Source: Rhynchosporium graminicola
Taxonomy: Eukaryota; Ascomycota; Leotiomycetes; Helotiales; Ploettnerulaceae
NCBI GenBank assembly: GCA_900074885.1
Contig: FJUW01000037.1
Location: 496,001-560,000, forward strand
Reading direction: 5' to 3'
Length of the DNA stretch: 64,000 bases
Shown here: one piece after another, positions 49,299 to 59,741 of the stretch
Numbering within the stretch: the first letter of the stretch is position 1
How the letters are laid out: the number at the start of each line of letters is the position of its first letter
Made by a program: the position numbers and the translations under genes
Notes under the pieces: model-generated
The model's input: the letters and a program-made list of their open reading frames with translations, nothing else
Databases searched by the model: none
Told to the model about the DNA's origin: nothing

Positions 49299-49566
49299 TA
49301 TAACGATATAAGACTTAAGGCAGTATATAAGTAAGAATAAATAAGTAGGAAAGCTAAGAGCGATCTTATATAGTTTACTATAAAGGAAATAAAAAGATAA
49401 GGAAAGAAGAAGAAGAGAGATAAAGTATAAAGCACCTTATATATATATACCGGTACTAGTCCGATACTATACCGGGTCGGATACTAGTTCTACTGGGATA
49501 CCTATAAACTTAGGCCCTATTATCTATCCTTCTTCTCATATGATATTCAGGTGAGCTATCGTTATA
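49299..49566 (-). repeat. 5' LTR of element A (family 1)
   Basis: 268 bp, followed by ATACC (49567-49571), the same five bases that precede the left LTR at 31677. Confidence 0.95.
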
Positions 49567-49571
49567 ATACC

Positions 49572-51746
49572 TCGTACGCTTCCTAGAACTAATTAAAGCG
49601 TTTATCTCGTTTATCAGCGTCGTGTTAATAGCGCTAGTAAGTATAGTATTTATATAAGTCCTTGATTTCGATCAGAGAGCTATAAACGTTACTAGGAGGA
49701 GTATATAGTAGCTAAATAATCTATCGTTTAAAGGTATCTAAGAGTACTTAATATTCCGAAAGCCAGGTCCTTCCGAGTATAATACTATAGTTTCTAAGAG
49801 TAGTAATAAAAAAAGGGGTAAATACCTGAATATAGCGATCTACTATTAAGTTAAGTATTATATAGTAACTAATTATACTATTATTAATACTATTGAAACC
49901 TTTAATAGGGATTATATTTAGCAGAAAGTGAATTAAAGGTTTTAGAAAGAAAGAAAGAGATTTAAGAAAAGAACGATTAATAAAACAGTATCTATTAGCT
50001 CTAGAATCAAGAAGTGCGAGTAGCTTATACGAAAGTCTATTCTTAGTAAGAGTAGTACGCGTAGTAAACGATTAACTACTAAGAAGCTTCATAAGGTTAA
50101 GATATCGCATATCTCGTATACTACTTAGGAAGAAGTCTTTCCTTAGGCGTAATCTTTTACTAGCGGAAGTTTAGTATACTCTTAATTGTCGCTATACGTA
50201 TCTTTATTATTATTATCTTCTGACTCGCTATTAATATTATTATTAGTATTAATCGTATTAATATAGTATAGAGTATTAGGTCGAGCTGACGATAAGCGTA
50301 AGTATAAGGTAAGCGTGAAGTAATAAGGAGTATTCGCTAGCGATAGAGCTCGCGGAGTATCGCTTCGCACTTACTATAGTATACGACTCGTAGAAGTTTA
50401 ATTACTAGTTATACTAGTATTCTCGGGAGTAAGAAGGCCTAGTTACGGATAAGAAGAAGAGTTCGTAATATAGCGCTAGGAGGAGGTATTAATAGGGCGT
50501 TCCCGAGTCGCGCTAGCCTTAGCTGAAGACTCGGAATAGTAAGTCTTTTCGATAAATTAACCTTAATCTTTAGCTTATATAGCTTTAACGTATTCTTCTA
50601 GTGTTCTTAATATTCTATACTATTAGAAGAGCTATTTCCGAAGCCGTAAGAGTAGCTTCTCTTATAAGTCTATTTTCAGAGTCGATTAATTATTTATACT
50701 AGCTTTACGAGCTAGCGTACGAAACTCGTAGTAGAACGTCTAGAAGGTCTACTTATAATCTATCCTTAGCACTAAGTAGCTAGCTCTTATAGTTTATTAG
50801 TCGTATAGATTCGATAAGAAGAAGACGAGTTAAGTAATTATATTAAGTAAATCGATTATATTACTTTCCTTATTATATTCTAGTTCTAAGAATAAGAGTT
50901 CTAGGTAAGTTCTAGCTATTCCTTCTATTTCATTAAGTAACTAATCTTTATAGTAATCTTTATTAAGGAAGTAGCTAGAGTAGCGCCGGAAGGCGTTACG
51001 TATCTATACTTCTCAGAGTTTTAGAGAGTAATCGATTCTATCAGAGAGCTTATTTAGAAAGTTCGGAATCTTCTTAATACGCGTAGCGTAGAATATTAAC
51101 GATATTCCTTTAGTAGATTATTCTCGATAGTAATTATTAAGCGTAAGAGTAGTATTATCTTCTTTAATTAAGTGTAGTAGTATTATACGCGATTAAACGT
51201 TATTAAATAATATAGACTTAATAAAACGCTAAGCAGTTAACTAGCGTAGTTCCCGGAACTCGTCCCGTAACTAACATAACTCTATAGATAAGTCTATATT
51301 TAATTATCTCTCCTCCGCGAGTCTTCTCTCTGCCTCTTATAGCTAGTAAGCGCGGTCTTCCTATAAGTTACTTATAGTTACTATTAATATAAGAGTATTA
51401 TCAGGGAGGTTTAGTAACTCGGTAAGTTCGTTAATTATAGTAGGAGTTAGAGAGCTTAACTTAGATAAGGCGTTATCGCGAGCACTCTTTACTATAGAGA
51501 GGGGTAGATTATAGCGAGTATTACGAGTCGCTAAGGAATAGGTAGAAGTAGAGGGAGTTAGAGAACTAGTTATCGATTTATCGGACTTAGGTTACTTCTA
51601 TTTAGGTACTATTCTTTAAGTTTATACTTAGTATAAGCCTTCTCTATATAGCGTAATCTCCTGCGTTTAGTAGCTCTAGGCATAGAGGTATAATATAGGT
51701 AGATATTTACTATCTTCCTAGATATAAGTAAAAGAGTTATAGATAA
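49572..51746 (-). pseudogene. gag and protease part of element C
   Basis: This is the continuation of C right of A. The aspartic protease box reads LLDSRAN at 49997-50008, with the Gly of DSGA altered. The piece at 50182-50370 is a Ser-, Asn- and Asp-rich open fragment at the gag-protease linker. The gag region to the right is broken by TAA/TAG. Confidence 0.75.
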
Positions 51747-51989
51747 TATAACGCTTACTCTAGAAAGGTCTTACGTATTACCTAATAAGTAAGACCTTAT
51801 ATTATATAGAATATGAAGTAGTAAGAATTAACTTAGAATCTATAACTAAGGAGTGAAGAAGTAGAGAGAGAAGGGGAGTATATATATGAAAAGGGGCCCC
51901 TAAACTCTACTCGTGTAATCTCGCTTAGCAGTAAGTGTTTCCACTAATAGGAGGAAACCTCCAAACCTCCAATCTGTCCAGTCGTCACA
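51747..51989 (-). repeat. 5' LTR of element C (family 2)
   Basis: 243 bp; plus-strand start TATAACGCTTAC (altered TGTGACGCTTGC) and unaltered end GTCGTCACA. Confidence 0.93.
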
Positions 51990-54900
51990 CCTAGCGTATC
52001 TATAAGAAGCTAGTAGAATAGTCTTTAACCTTAGATATTACTATAACGCGGGAGATATAATAACTAGATCAGAGCCTTAATCCACAGAATATATACTAAC
52101 CTTTAATTCCACGATTATAGCTTTACTCTTTTCTACTACTTTTATCTTCCTAGGAACTTTCCAGGCTTTATTAGCTAGATAAACTCGTAGTATAACTTAG
52201 GTAAGCTTCAAATTCCTAGTAATAGCCGCTAATAAAGCTTATATAGATCTAGGTCTAGGTATATTATTCTTAGTCGAAGACTTCAGGTTTACCTTCTTTT
52301 GATTACGACGCGTAGATAGCTTACGAAATTGCTTTAATATCTCTAGGGATATCTGAAATAATTCCAGAAGATTTATTATAATATTAATACTAGTAGCTAG
52401 GTCCTTAAAATTAACTAGTCCTAATCCTTTATACTTAATTATCTCTCTTAATTATCTCCCTCTCTTCCTATCTTCTTTTATCGCAGACCTTAGTCTAGAT
52501 CCTTAAGTAACTACCTCTAGTTCTTTAGCTATATCCTGCTCCTTAGGAATATTAATCCTTATACGCTTCTTATTCCGAGTCCCATATACTACTCTAGTAT
52601 AAATACCTTTATCTTCCTCCTCTCCTTCTACCTTATTTCCTAATATCTCTATAGATTCTGCTTAGTACTATAGGTTATCTAGAAGTATAATTATAGCTTT
52701 CGCTTTTCCCGCTTTATTACTTAACTTAGCAGATCTAGCTTAGATAAATTAATTAAATAAAGTTATTTCTACTAAGCTTAGTATACTAGCTCTATCTGAG
52801 CTAGAAGATAATATTATAGATATTATCGATAATAATTTAGAGGTACTAAAAGGAACCCTATTATCTATAGCTCTAGGTCCTTCGATACTATAAAAGTCTC
52901 CCTATAGCTAAGTGTATAATACTTAAGTAGTAGTTTCTAGGAATATAATTTATTTCAAGTGCGCACGCTCCTAAAAGGGTAATATAATATTTAGATAAGC
53001 TAACTTAAGGTAGCCGTAATATCTATAGCTAATACAGAGGATACTATCCCTCTTAGAGTTATATACTAGGGTCCTATTAATATATAGGTTCAGGCTTTCT
53101 CGCGCTAGTTGTAAAGGAGGAATATTAGTAGAAGTATTAATATTAGTTTATATTCCGTTTCTAGGATATAACTACTATCTGTTACCTGTATTAAAGTTAT
53201 TTCGACGATAAGGGAGCTAGTATTACTAAGGTTAGTACTTAGTTCTACTTCTAGCTACCTGCGTTATTTGAGCATTTAAGGTTAGAGAGGCAGTAAGCTG
53301 CAGAACTAGCTATAATTAGGGTAAATAAGTAGGTAGAGCACTCGAAGAATTCTACCTAGATTAATAGGAGCTCGAAGGATTCTGAGGTAGGCCCGATGAA
53401 CTATTTTGCTAACTCGAAACACTAGTATTAGTCTGCACCCTATAGGTAAGCGTATTCTAAGCATAGGCAGCTAATATAATATATATAGGTATTCCTATAG
53501 CTTACGCGATATACTCTTCTAGTCTATTAAAGTACTTTCTCTTCTTTACCTCTTCTTCTACTTTCTCTTACGCCTTAACTAACTATTATAATAAATAAAG
53601 TACCTTATATATTCTCTATAAGTATAGAACATGTAGAATATTATTATTTAAAGTATAAACTCTTAGTTTATTATCTTTAATTCTATAGATAAAAGCTTAA
53701 GTAAGAGAAGTAAGGATATACTTATTAGAGGTCTTCTTAGGTAGTAAAGGTTCTCCTAGACTCTTCTTAATATTAGTAACTCCTATAAGTTTAAGGAGAG
53801 TAGTAGTTCGGTAGTAATAAGAGGTAAGATTTTCATATTCTCTCTAAATAAGATTTAATACCTTAGCTATAATATCTACCTTCTCTAAAGGCAGTTTATT
53901 ATCTAGATACTAAGTCTTAAGCTACTCGATAACTTCTTACTTCTCTTCTTCGCTCGTATATATTCTATTTTATATAATCTCTTTTATTCTAGTATCTGAT
54001 CAGAAACGCCTTAAAGTATCTCTACTAAGTAATATAGTAATAGCTCTAAGGTAAGTTAGGGCTAGTAGTATCAGACCTTCTACCTTAAAGTTATAGTCCA
54101 GATAGTCTAGCTATTATACTACTAGTATATCTCTATTACTATAGAAGTCCTTAGCTCTCTTAAATCGAGGTATCTTTATTCCAGATATTCTAGATATATT
54201 ACTTTTCCTACTCTTCTTAACTTTCTCTCGAGCAGCCTTAATATCTATCCTAGAGTTTAATTTCTACTAAATTCTTTCTTTTAGCTACTCTATTATTTCT
54301 CTAAGCTAAGTTTAATTATATATTATATAGCTTTAATCGAAGATAGAAACCTTAAAGGCTTATAGAGAGGTTAGTATTTCAGCTACCTCTAGTGTTTCTC
54401 CTCCCTTCTTTATAATCGTATTATCTTAATATAATAGCTATATTAGCTTCATTATCTATACTAATTATTAGAGGTTTTAGGTTTAGGCTATATTTAGTAG
54501 CTTCTTTAGTATTAATAGAGCAGATAATTCTTAAGAAGTTATACCCTCGTAGATGTTTTTCAGCTTATAATAATAAGTATCAGATATAGAGCTTATTCTT
54601 ATTAAATATTTAACTAATACGAAGGTTTAGAAACTTAGTGCAGATTCTAGAGACTTTAGTGCATATAACTATATAATTAGTAATTCCCCTGATACGTTAT
54701 AACTATTATATCTTAAAGATTATAAATATAATATCTTCTAGCTAGAAAGCTAATATATGGAGTTTATCTTAGCTGCTAATATAGTACTAGATTAACTCAG
54801 GGGAAGCTATGCAGAAGTTATAGGGAAAGGTAGGGTTAGCTTCGAGACTACTCGAGCTAAGATAAGGTAAGTAGGCTCCTCGATATTCGGGTTCTCGAAA

Positions 54901-55871
54901 ATTCGAAATTTAGAGAACTTTCGAGTTAATCCCTTTAGTTCTTTATAGAGATTTATATATAAGGGCTATAGAATAGTATAAGGAGGTACTAAATCTACTA
55001 TATCAGATTCTGAGGTTTAGTAGTTAGAGTATATCCTAGGCGACTATATAGATATATTATTTATTAACTCCTAGAAAGAAGAATTAATATCGTTAGATTC
55101 TTTACTACTAGAGTAATAGGTATTATTAATATATTATAATAATTATAGCTAGTTGCAGTAGTATTATTCAGCTTTTAGTGTTAATATTATCTATAGTTAG
55201 CTCGAAGCCAGGTTAGTAGTAATATTCTTATTTCGAGGTGGGCTCGAAAGGGAGATAGCGGGGCCGGTTTAGGTCACTCGAGGCTCTCGAAGGGAAGAGC
55301 TAAGATATAGGATTTCGAGATAATCTTTACCTAGGATATAACTTCCGTGACCGGATATAAAGTTATTATCCTCAGAGAAGCTGCAAGTAGTAGATCTGGA
55401 TACTTCCTTCTACTATTTCTAAGGCCTAGAAGAATCCTGAAATATATAGGAGTACTTAGTGCAAATAGCTATATATAGCTAGGAGAGTATATATCCTTAT
55501 AATTTAAGGCCTTCTAATATTATAGGATTCTTCATAGATATTCCGTCGATATCTGGGGTTTACTAAGGGCTTATACCCGGAATTTTAAGGCGATCTGGAT
55601 ATCTTAGGCGCTATAGTAGTATTAGGTACCGCTAGTACCGTTACTATACTCGGTGGTTTCTTCTAGAGAAGAAATTGAAGCACGAAAGAATTACTAGTAG
55701 ACAGAGATATAGCTTAATCTCTCCCTACAGTAGTCACTAGAAAAGGTATAGGAACAGAACCTCTTAAGAAGCGTAGTTATATTTCTTACAAGGTTTAGAA
55801 ACCTTGAGAGTAATCTATGAAAGAGAGAGGTCTGTGCGCTACTAGCTAGGTGCAAATCCAGTGACATCACA
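51990..55871 (-). mobile_element. element F, truncated LTR retrotransposon (gag plus protease start)
   Basis: One minus-strand frame set is broken only by TAA/TAG at likely Gln or Trp positions. It includes a Cys-type zinc-knuckle-like piece near 52960 and KQLRKLSTRRNQKK near 52310. A retropepsin-like box (Asp, stop, Gly, Ser, Asp, then LVIISPAL) sits at 52055-52082. Pol should follow leftward but is cut off at the LTR of C. The right end, TGTGATGTCACTGG when read on the minus strand from 55871, looks like an LTR start. The LTR limits inside are not clear. The exact family is uncertain. Confidence 0.55.
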
Positions 55872-56065
55872 CCCGGTACAATTTGTCCCCCTCGGCAGAA
55901 TCGACCTCCCTCTACCAGAACCTTTGATTTAATACTCCCTATATCTACTTAACTAAGATATCCGACTCTCCTTAATCTTTTAGCTTCTTTAAAATTCGAT
56001 TTCGACTTTCGCTTCTTCTATAACTTTTAAGTGTTCTATCACTTTCGCTTAGCCTCGCTTACCTA

Positions 56066-57026
56066 ATGCCTCCTAAGAAGGCTCAGCTAGCTCCTACGGC
56101 TTTACCGGAATACCCTCGCAGCCCCTCCGATTCCGTACCTACTATAGAATTACTTCAATCGATTGAAGACTATTAATTATAGACAAAATCGACTACTCAG
56201 GAGCTCTCTATCGGTATTAGTCGAATCGAGCAGATGTTTGCCGAATTTTTACGTACTCAGGTATAATCGGTAAACTCGGTATTATAATTACCGATAGAAC
56301 CTACCCTTGAACGCTCTTTAATTAATAATTTACGGACCTCCGGCAAGTCGCAACTGACTAAAAGTATTAATAATCTTAATATAGGGATTAACTTGTCTTT
56401 TAGCTAATAGCGTGCTTCTATTTAAGACCGACTTAAAGTTAATTCAGATTAATACCCGACTACGCGTGCTTATAAAGCGCTAGTCTAGAGCTCTACTTCT
56501 GGCCTTATAAGAGGTTACTTAGAACTATAGTATCTCTCGGAAATTACGCCTTTCTCCTCTACTAAAGAGATAATTTCAGTACTCGCTTCTTACTACCTTT
56601 CTGGACTCGAAACGGAGTAGTATCAGACTGAATTTCATAAGCTTTTGATAAAAAAAGGAGTCCTTTTTGCAATTCCGTGCAAAGTTCTAAAGCTCGGCAA
56701 TTCTCGGAGGTATAGCTGAATCAGAGTAGTACTTTTACCTCTAGCTGAAGCTTACTATACGGCTACGTATAGCTGCCGCTCTAATTAAGTACTCTTAGAA
56801 GACTAATTATTCAGCTATAGTCTCTTCTCTTACGGCACTCGATTTGGAACTCTCTCGACTACCTTCAATACCTCGAGCTACTCTAGCTCTACCGATAGTT
56901 AGTATATCTTCTGAGCCCTTAATACCCATCGAGGAAGTACAGTATTACTACTATAAGAAGCACGGTCACTACAAGAGCGATTATCCGACAAGGCGAAGAA
57001 GGAGTGATTTGCGTCTTGCGCTTTAG
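56066..57026 (+). pseudogene. gag remnant in element E with Cys-less zinc knuckle
   Basis: The frame starts with ATG at 56066 (MPPKKAQLAPTALPEYPRSP). It shifts once near 56400 and probably again near 56830, with several TAA/TAG stops between. The end (56844-57026) is open and contains YYYYKKHGHYKSDYP. That has the spacing of a C-X2-C-X4-H-X4-C zinc knuckle with all three Cys read as Tyr (TGT to TAT). A basic tail (TRRRRSDLR) follows, as in gag proteins. Confidence 0.75.
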
Positions 57027-57140
57027 ATTAATAATTACTTGGATTTTATTTAGAATTCGACTTGATTTAACTCCCTTTTCTTTCGTTTTTTATTTGCCTT
57101 TAAAGGCTCGAGGGCGAGCCTTTATCTTGGAAGGGGGTAA

Positions 57141-57342
57141 TATGACGGCGCATAGTATACGTAGCAGATACGGGCCAGTATCGGTGCCTTAGGCATACCC
57201 TCCTTGTATATATAGAAGGTGCAGACTCCTTTAGAGCTCTATATCTTTCTGTTTCCTTCGTACCAGATTATATAAGATCGCTCTTAGCCTCCCTACTTGT
57301 TTATTCTTGCTTATATACCGCCTTGAGTCTTGTGTCGTTACA
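57141..57342 (+). repeat. LTR of element E
   Basis: 202 bp, from TATGACGGCG (altered TGTGACGGCG) to GTGTCGTTACA. The right part shares the sequence around AGATCGCTCTTAGCC and TGAGTCTTGTGTCG with family 1 LTRs; the left part differs. Confidence 0.8.
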
Positions 57343-57884
57343 ACTATAGAAAAGATATATATTCCGCTATATCTCCTACGGAGTCCCTAAGAAGCTTAGC
57401 GGAGTCCTAAAATAAGAGCTAGAAGTACTCTATTAGCACTAAAAGAGAGTAAGCTAATAGGAAATAAGCGGAGTCTAATACTTACTTATATTTAACCTTA
57501 TTAAGTAATAATAGTAATAATAGAAGTAGTAATCTGAGAAGCTAAAGGACTAAAAAATATAAGTTACTAATAATAAATAAGTAAGAACCGAATAAACTTA
57601 TACGGAAAGGAGACTAGAGGATTAGAAGAGCTTAAGAGCTTTCTAGGCCTTTAAGATCTTAACGAGATTAGTATAAGCCTTATTTCTAAATAGAGTATAA
57701 AGTAACGAAAAATAAGCGGAATATAGTACTTACTTATTAGTATTAGCGAAATAAGTCTAAATAGAGTAAGCGATATAGAAGATTTAAAGACTATTACGTA
57801 AGCTAACTGTTTTCGCGCGGAATCTAGGAAAAACTTATAAGTTCTCGTAATTCTTCTTCTTATCCTTATAGTAGATATAGGATC
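57343..57884. other. RIP-like spacer, unclassified
   Basis: AT-rich sequence between element E and element D. It has no domain or terminal repeat that was recognised. It may be part of an older element. Confidence 0.5.
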
Positions 57885-58152
57885 TGTGACGACAGCTCAC
57901 CTGAAGGTCATATAAGAAGAAGGATAGATACTAGGGCCTAAGTTTATAGGTATCCCAGCAGAACTAGTATCCGACTTAGTATAGTATCGGACTAGTACCG
58001 GCATATATATATAAGGTGCCTTATACTCTATCTCTCTTCTTCTTCCTTCCTTATCTTTTTATTTCCTTTATAGTAGACTATATAAGATCGCTCTTAGCTT
58101 CACTACTTATTTATTAATACTTATATACAACCTAAAGTCTTATATAATTATA
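57885..58152 (+). repeat. 5' LTR of element D (family 1)
   Basis: 268 bp, starting TGTGACGACAGCTCACCTGA and ending AATTATA. The start is unaltered, as in the 5' LTR of B. Confidence 0.93.
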
Positions 58153-59506
58153 TTAAAAAAAAAGATCAAGATAGCTAGAGATAACTTACTATAATATCTT
58201 ACTACTAAGTTAGTTATTCGATAACTACTCGTATATAGCTAAGATACTAGAGATCTCTCGGATAGCTATAAATTAGGGTTTAATTCAGCTTATCGTAAAT
58301 AATATAATAGAGGAGGTTTTCGCTAACGCTTCTTTAATAACTCTCTTAGTATAAAGGAATTATAAATAGATTTTAAAGAAACTATAATAAATACCCTAGA
58401 ACTTTAACTTCTATATATCGCCGCTGAAATAGCCCTAATATACCCTTTTTTAAACTACTATTATAGCTCCTAACTAATAAACTAGAGACCCCTCTAGTTC
58501 TAGAGGATCTTAACGCGATCCTTCCTACTCTACCTCTAAACCTAATCTATTATACCCTTCCTTACTTTAAACGTCTCTTATACTAGAGAATATTAATATC
58601 TTATTAAGGAAGTACTAACTAAGAGGGAAAGGAAAATAAAAGCGAAATTCCCTAGGAGTATAATCGCTAAGTACTCTTACTACTATAAGTAACTCGAACC
58701 TGATCTATTCCCTCTTATAATAATTAGTAGACTAAGAAGAAAAGAATAACTCTCTAGAAGATACTATAGATAGACTAATCTCCGCATAAGATAAGTTCCT
58801 TATAGGGGTCCCTCGCCTATCTTCGACTCTTCTACTAGAACTAATACTATAATCTCCGCGTATAATAGAGTTTAATAAGCTAATAAACTCTATTCTAATA
58901 TATAGTACCGAGAGAGAGGATACTATTCCTAATAAACTATTTTCTTCTCCCGGCGCCGAATCAGTAGAGTTACGCCTTAGGAAGTCTTATCTTACTAAGA
59001 AGATCCTACCCCTAGATAATAGATTAGACTCTACTTTCCTCTAATAGAGAGTATCGATACGAGACTAGCTAGCTATAAACGCCGACTATTACCCTATAGA
59101 CTTCTCCCGGCGCGTTCTTATATAGGAGCTAGTTACTAGATTAGCTAAAGAGTATCTTACGCCTTAGTACCTTACTAATAAGTTTAAAACTAGTGATAAA
59201 ATAATCTCCTTATTAGAGGAGAACTTTCTTACTAGTTTAAAGGAAGATAATTATTATAACGCTTTCTATCGCTTAGAAATATAATAACTTAGCTATATAC
59301 GCGAGACTTTCGCCGAGTTTCGTAATCGATTTTAAAGCGCTATTATTAAAGGTAAGATTAAAAAGAAGAAGTAGTTCTTCTATATATAGGATAAGATTAT
59401 ACTATCCTTACGCGCTTTAACTCTTATTATTAAATTAATATAGAATAAGGATTACGCTTCTATAGTCGGATCCTTACTTTCTTTTAATACTAAGTATTAC
59501 TATAAC
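57885..59506 (+). mobile_element. element D, 5' part of a family 1 element
   Basis: The 5' LTR and gag region are collinear with element B (32082-33715). It stops at 59506 where the LTR of C' is inserted; B continues there with CAGAATGT. The right part of D must lie outside the window. Confidence 0.88.
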
Positions 59507-59741
59507 TATAACGCTTACTCTAGAAAGGTCTCAAAACTACCTGAGTAATAAGACCTCATATTGCTATGAATATAAAGTAGTAAGAATCACTTGAGAATCT
59601 ATAACTAAGGAGTGAAGAAGTAGAGAGAGAATAGAAGTATATATATGAAAAGGGGCCCCTAAACTCTACTCGTATAATCTCGCTTAGTAATAAGTGTTTC
59701 TACTAATAGGGAGAGACCTCCAAACCTAACTAGTCGTCATA
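59507..59741 (-). repeat. 3' LTR of element C' (family 2)
   Basis: About 235 bp, from TATAACGCTTAC to GTCGTCATA, with small deletions compared with the 243 bp LTRs of C. Confidence 0.88.

Larger units (their letters stand above)
31677..49566 (-). mobile_element. element A, family 1 chromodomain Ty3/gypsy, interrupted by B
   Basis: Two 268 bp LTRs (31677-31944 and 49299-49566) and the target duplication ATACC (31672-31676 and 49567-49571). The flanks rejoin into C exactly as in the uninterrupted copy C' near 63680-63700. Internal parts are 31945-32081 and 41466-49298. Without B, one TCTTT, and a 724-bp duplication with one N, its length is 7776 bp. Minus-strand content is gag, protease, reverse transcriptase, RNase H, integrase and chromodomain; an antisense frame lies near the 3' end. 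Confidence 0.92.
27482..51989 (-). mobile_element. element C, family 2 chromodomain Ty3/gypsy, interrupted by A
   Basis: Two 243 bp LTRs bracket internal parts 27725-31676 and 49572-51746. Without A and one ATACC duplication it is 6613 bp. Minus-strand order, from the right: gag, protease with DSRA at 49997-50008 (Gly of DSGA altered to Arg), reverse transcriptase with YLDD at 30266-30277, integrase tail (28064-28246) and chromodomain at about 27870-28010, which ends close to the polypurine tract. The polypurine tract (GGAGGGGGGGTAA on minus) abuts the 3' LTR. Left and right flanks belong to different elements and there is no exact target duplication. Confidence 0.88.
55872..57342 (+). mobile_element. 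element E, gag plus 3' LTR, related to family 1
   Basis: It reads on the plus strand: a gag remnant, polypurine GGAAGGGGGTAA (57129-57140) and an LTR (57141-57342). It has no protease, polymerase or integrase and no recognised 5' LTR. It keeps far more CpA and TpG than its neighbours. Its polypurine tract and the last third of its LTR match family 1, so it may be a related or non-autonomous element. Confidence 0.6.

Noticed and set aside
27477..51995. CTAGC as target duplication of element C
   Set aside because: The right copy is offset by one base, and the two flanks come from different elements.
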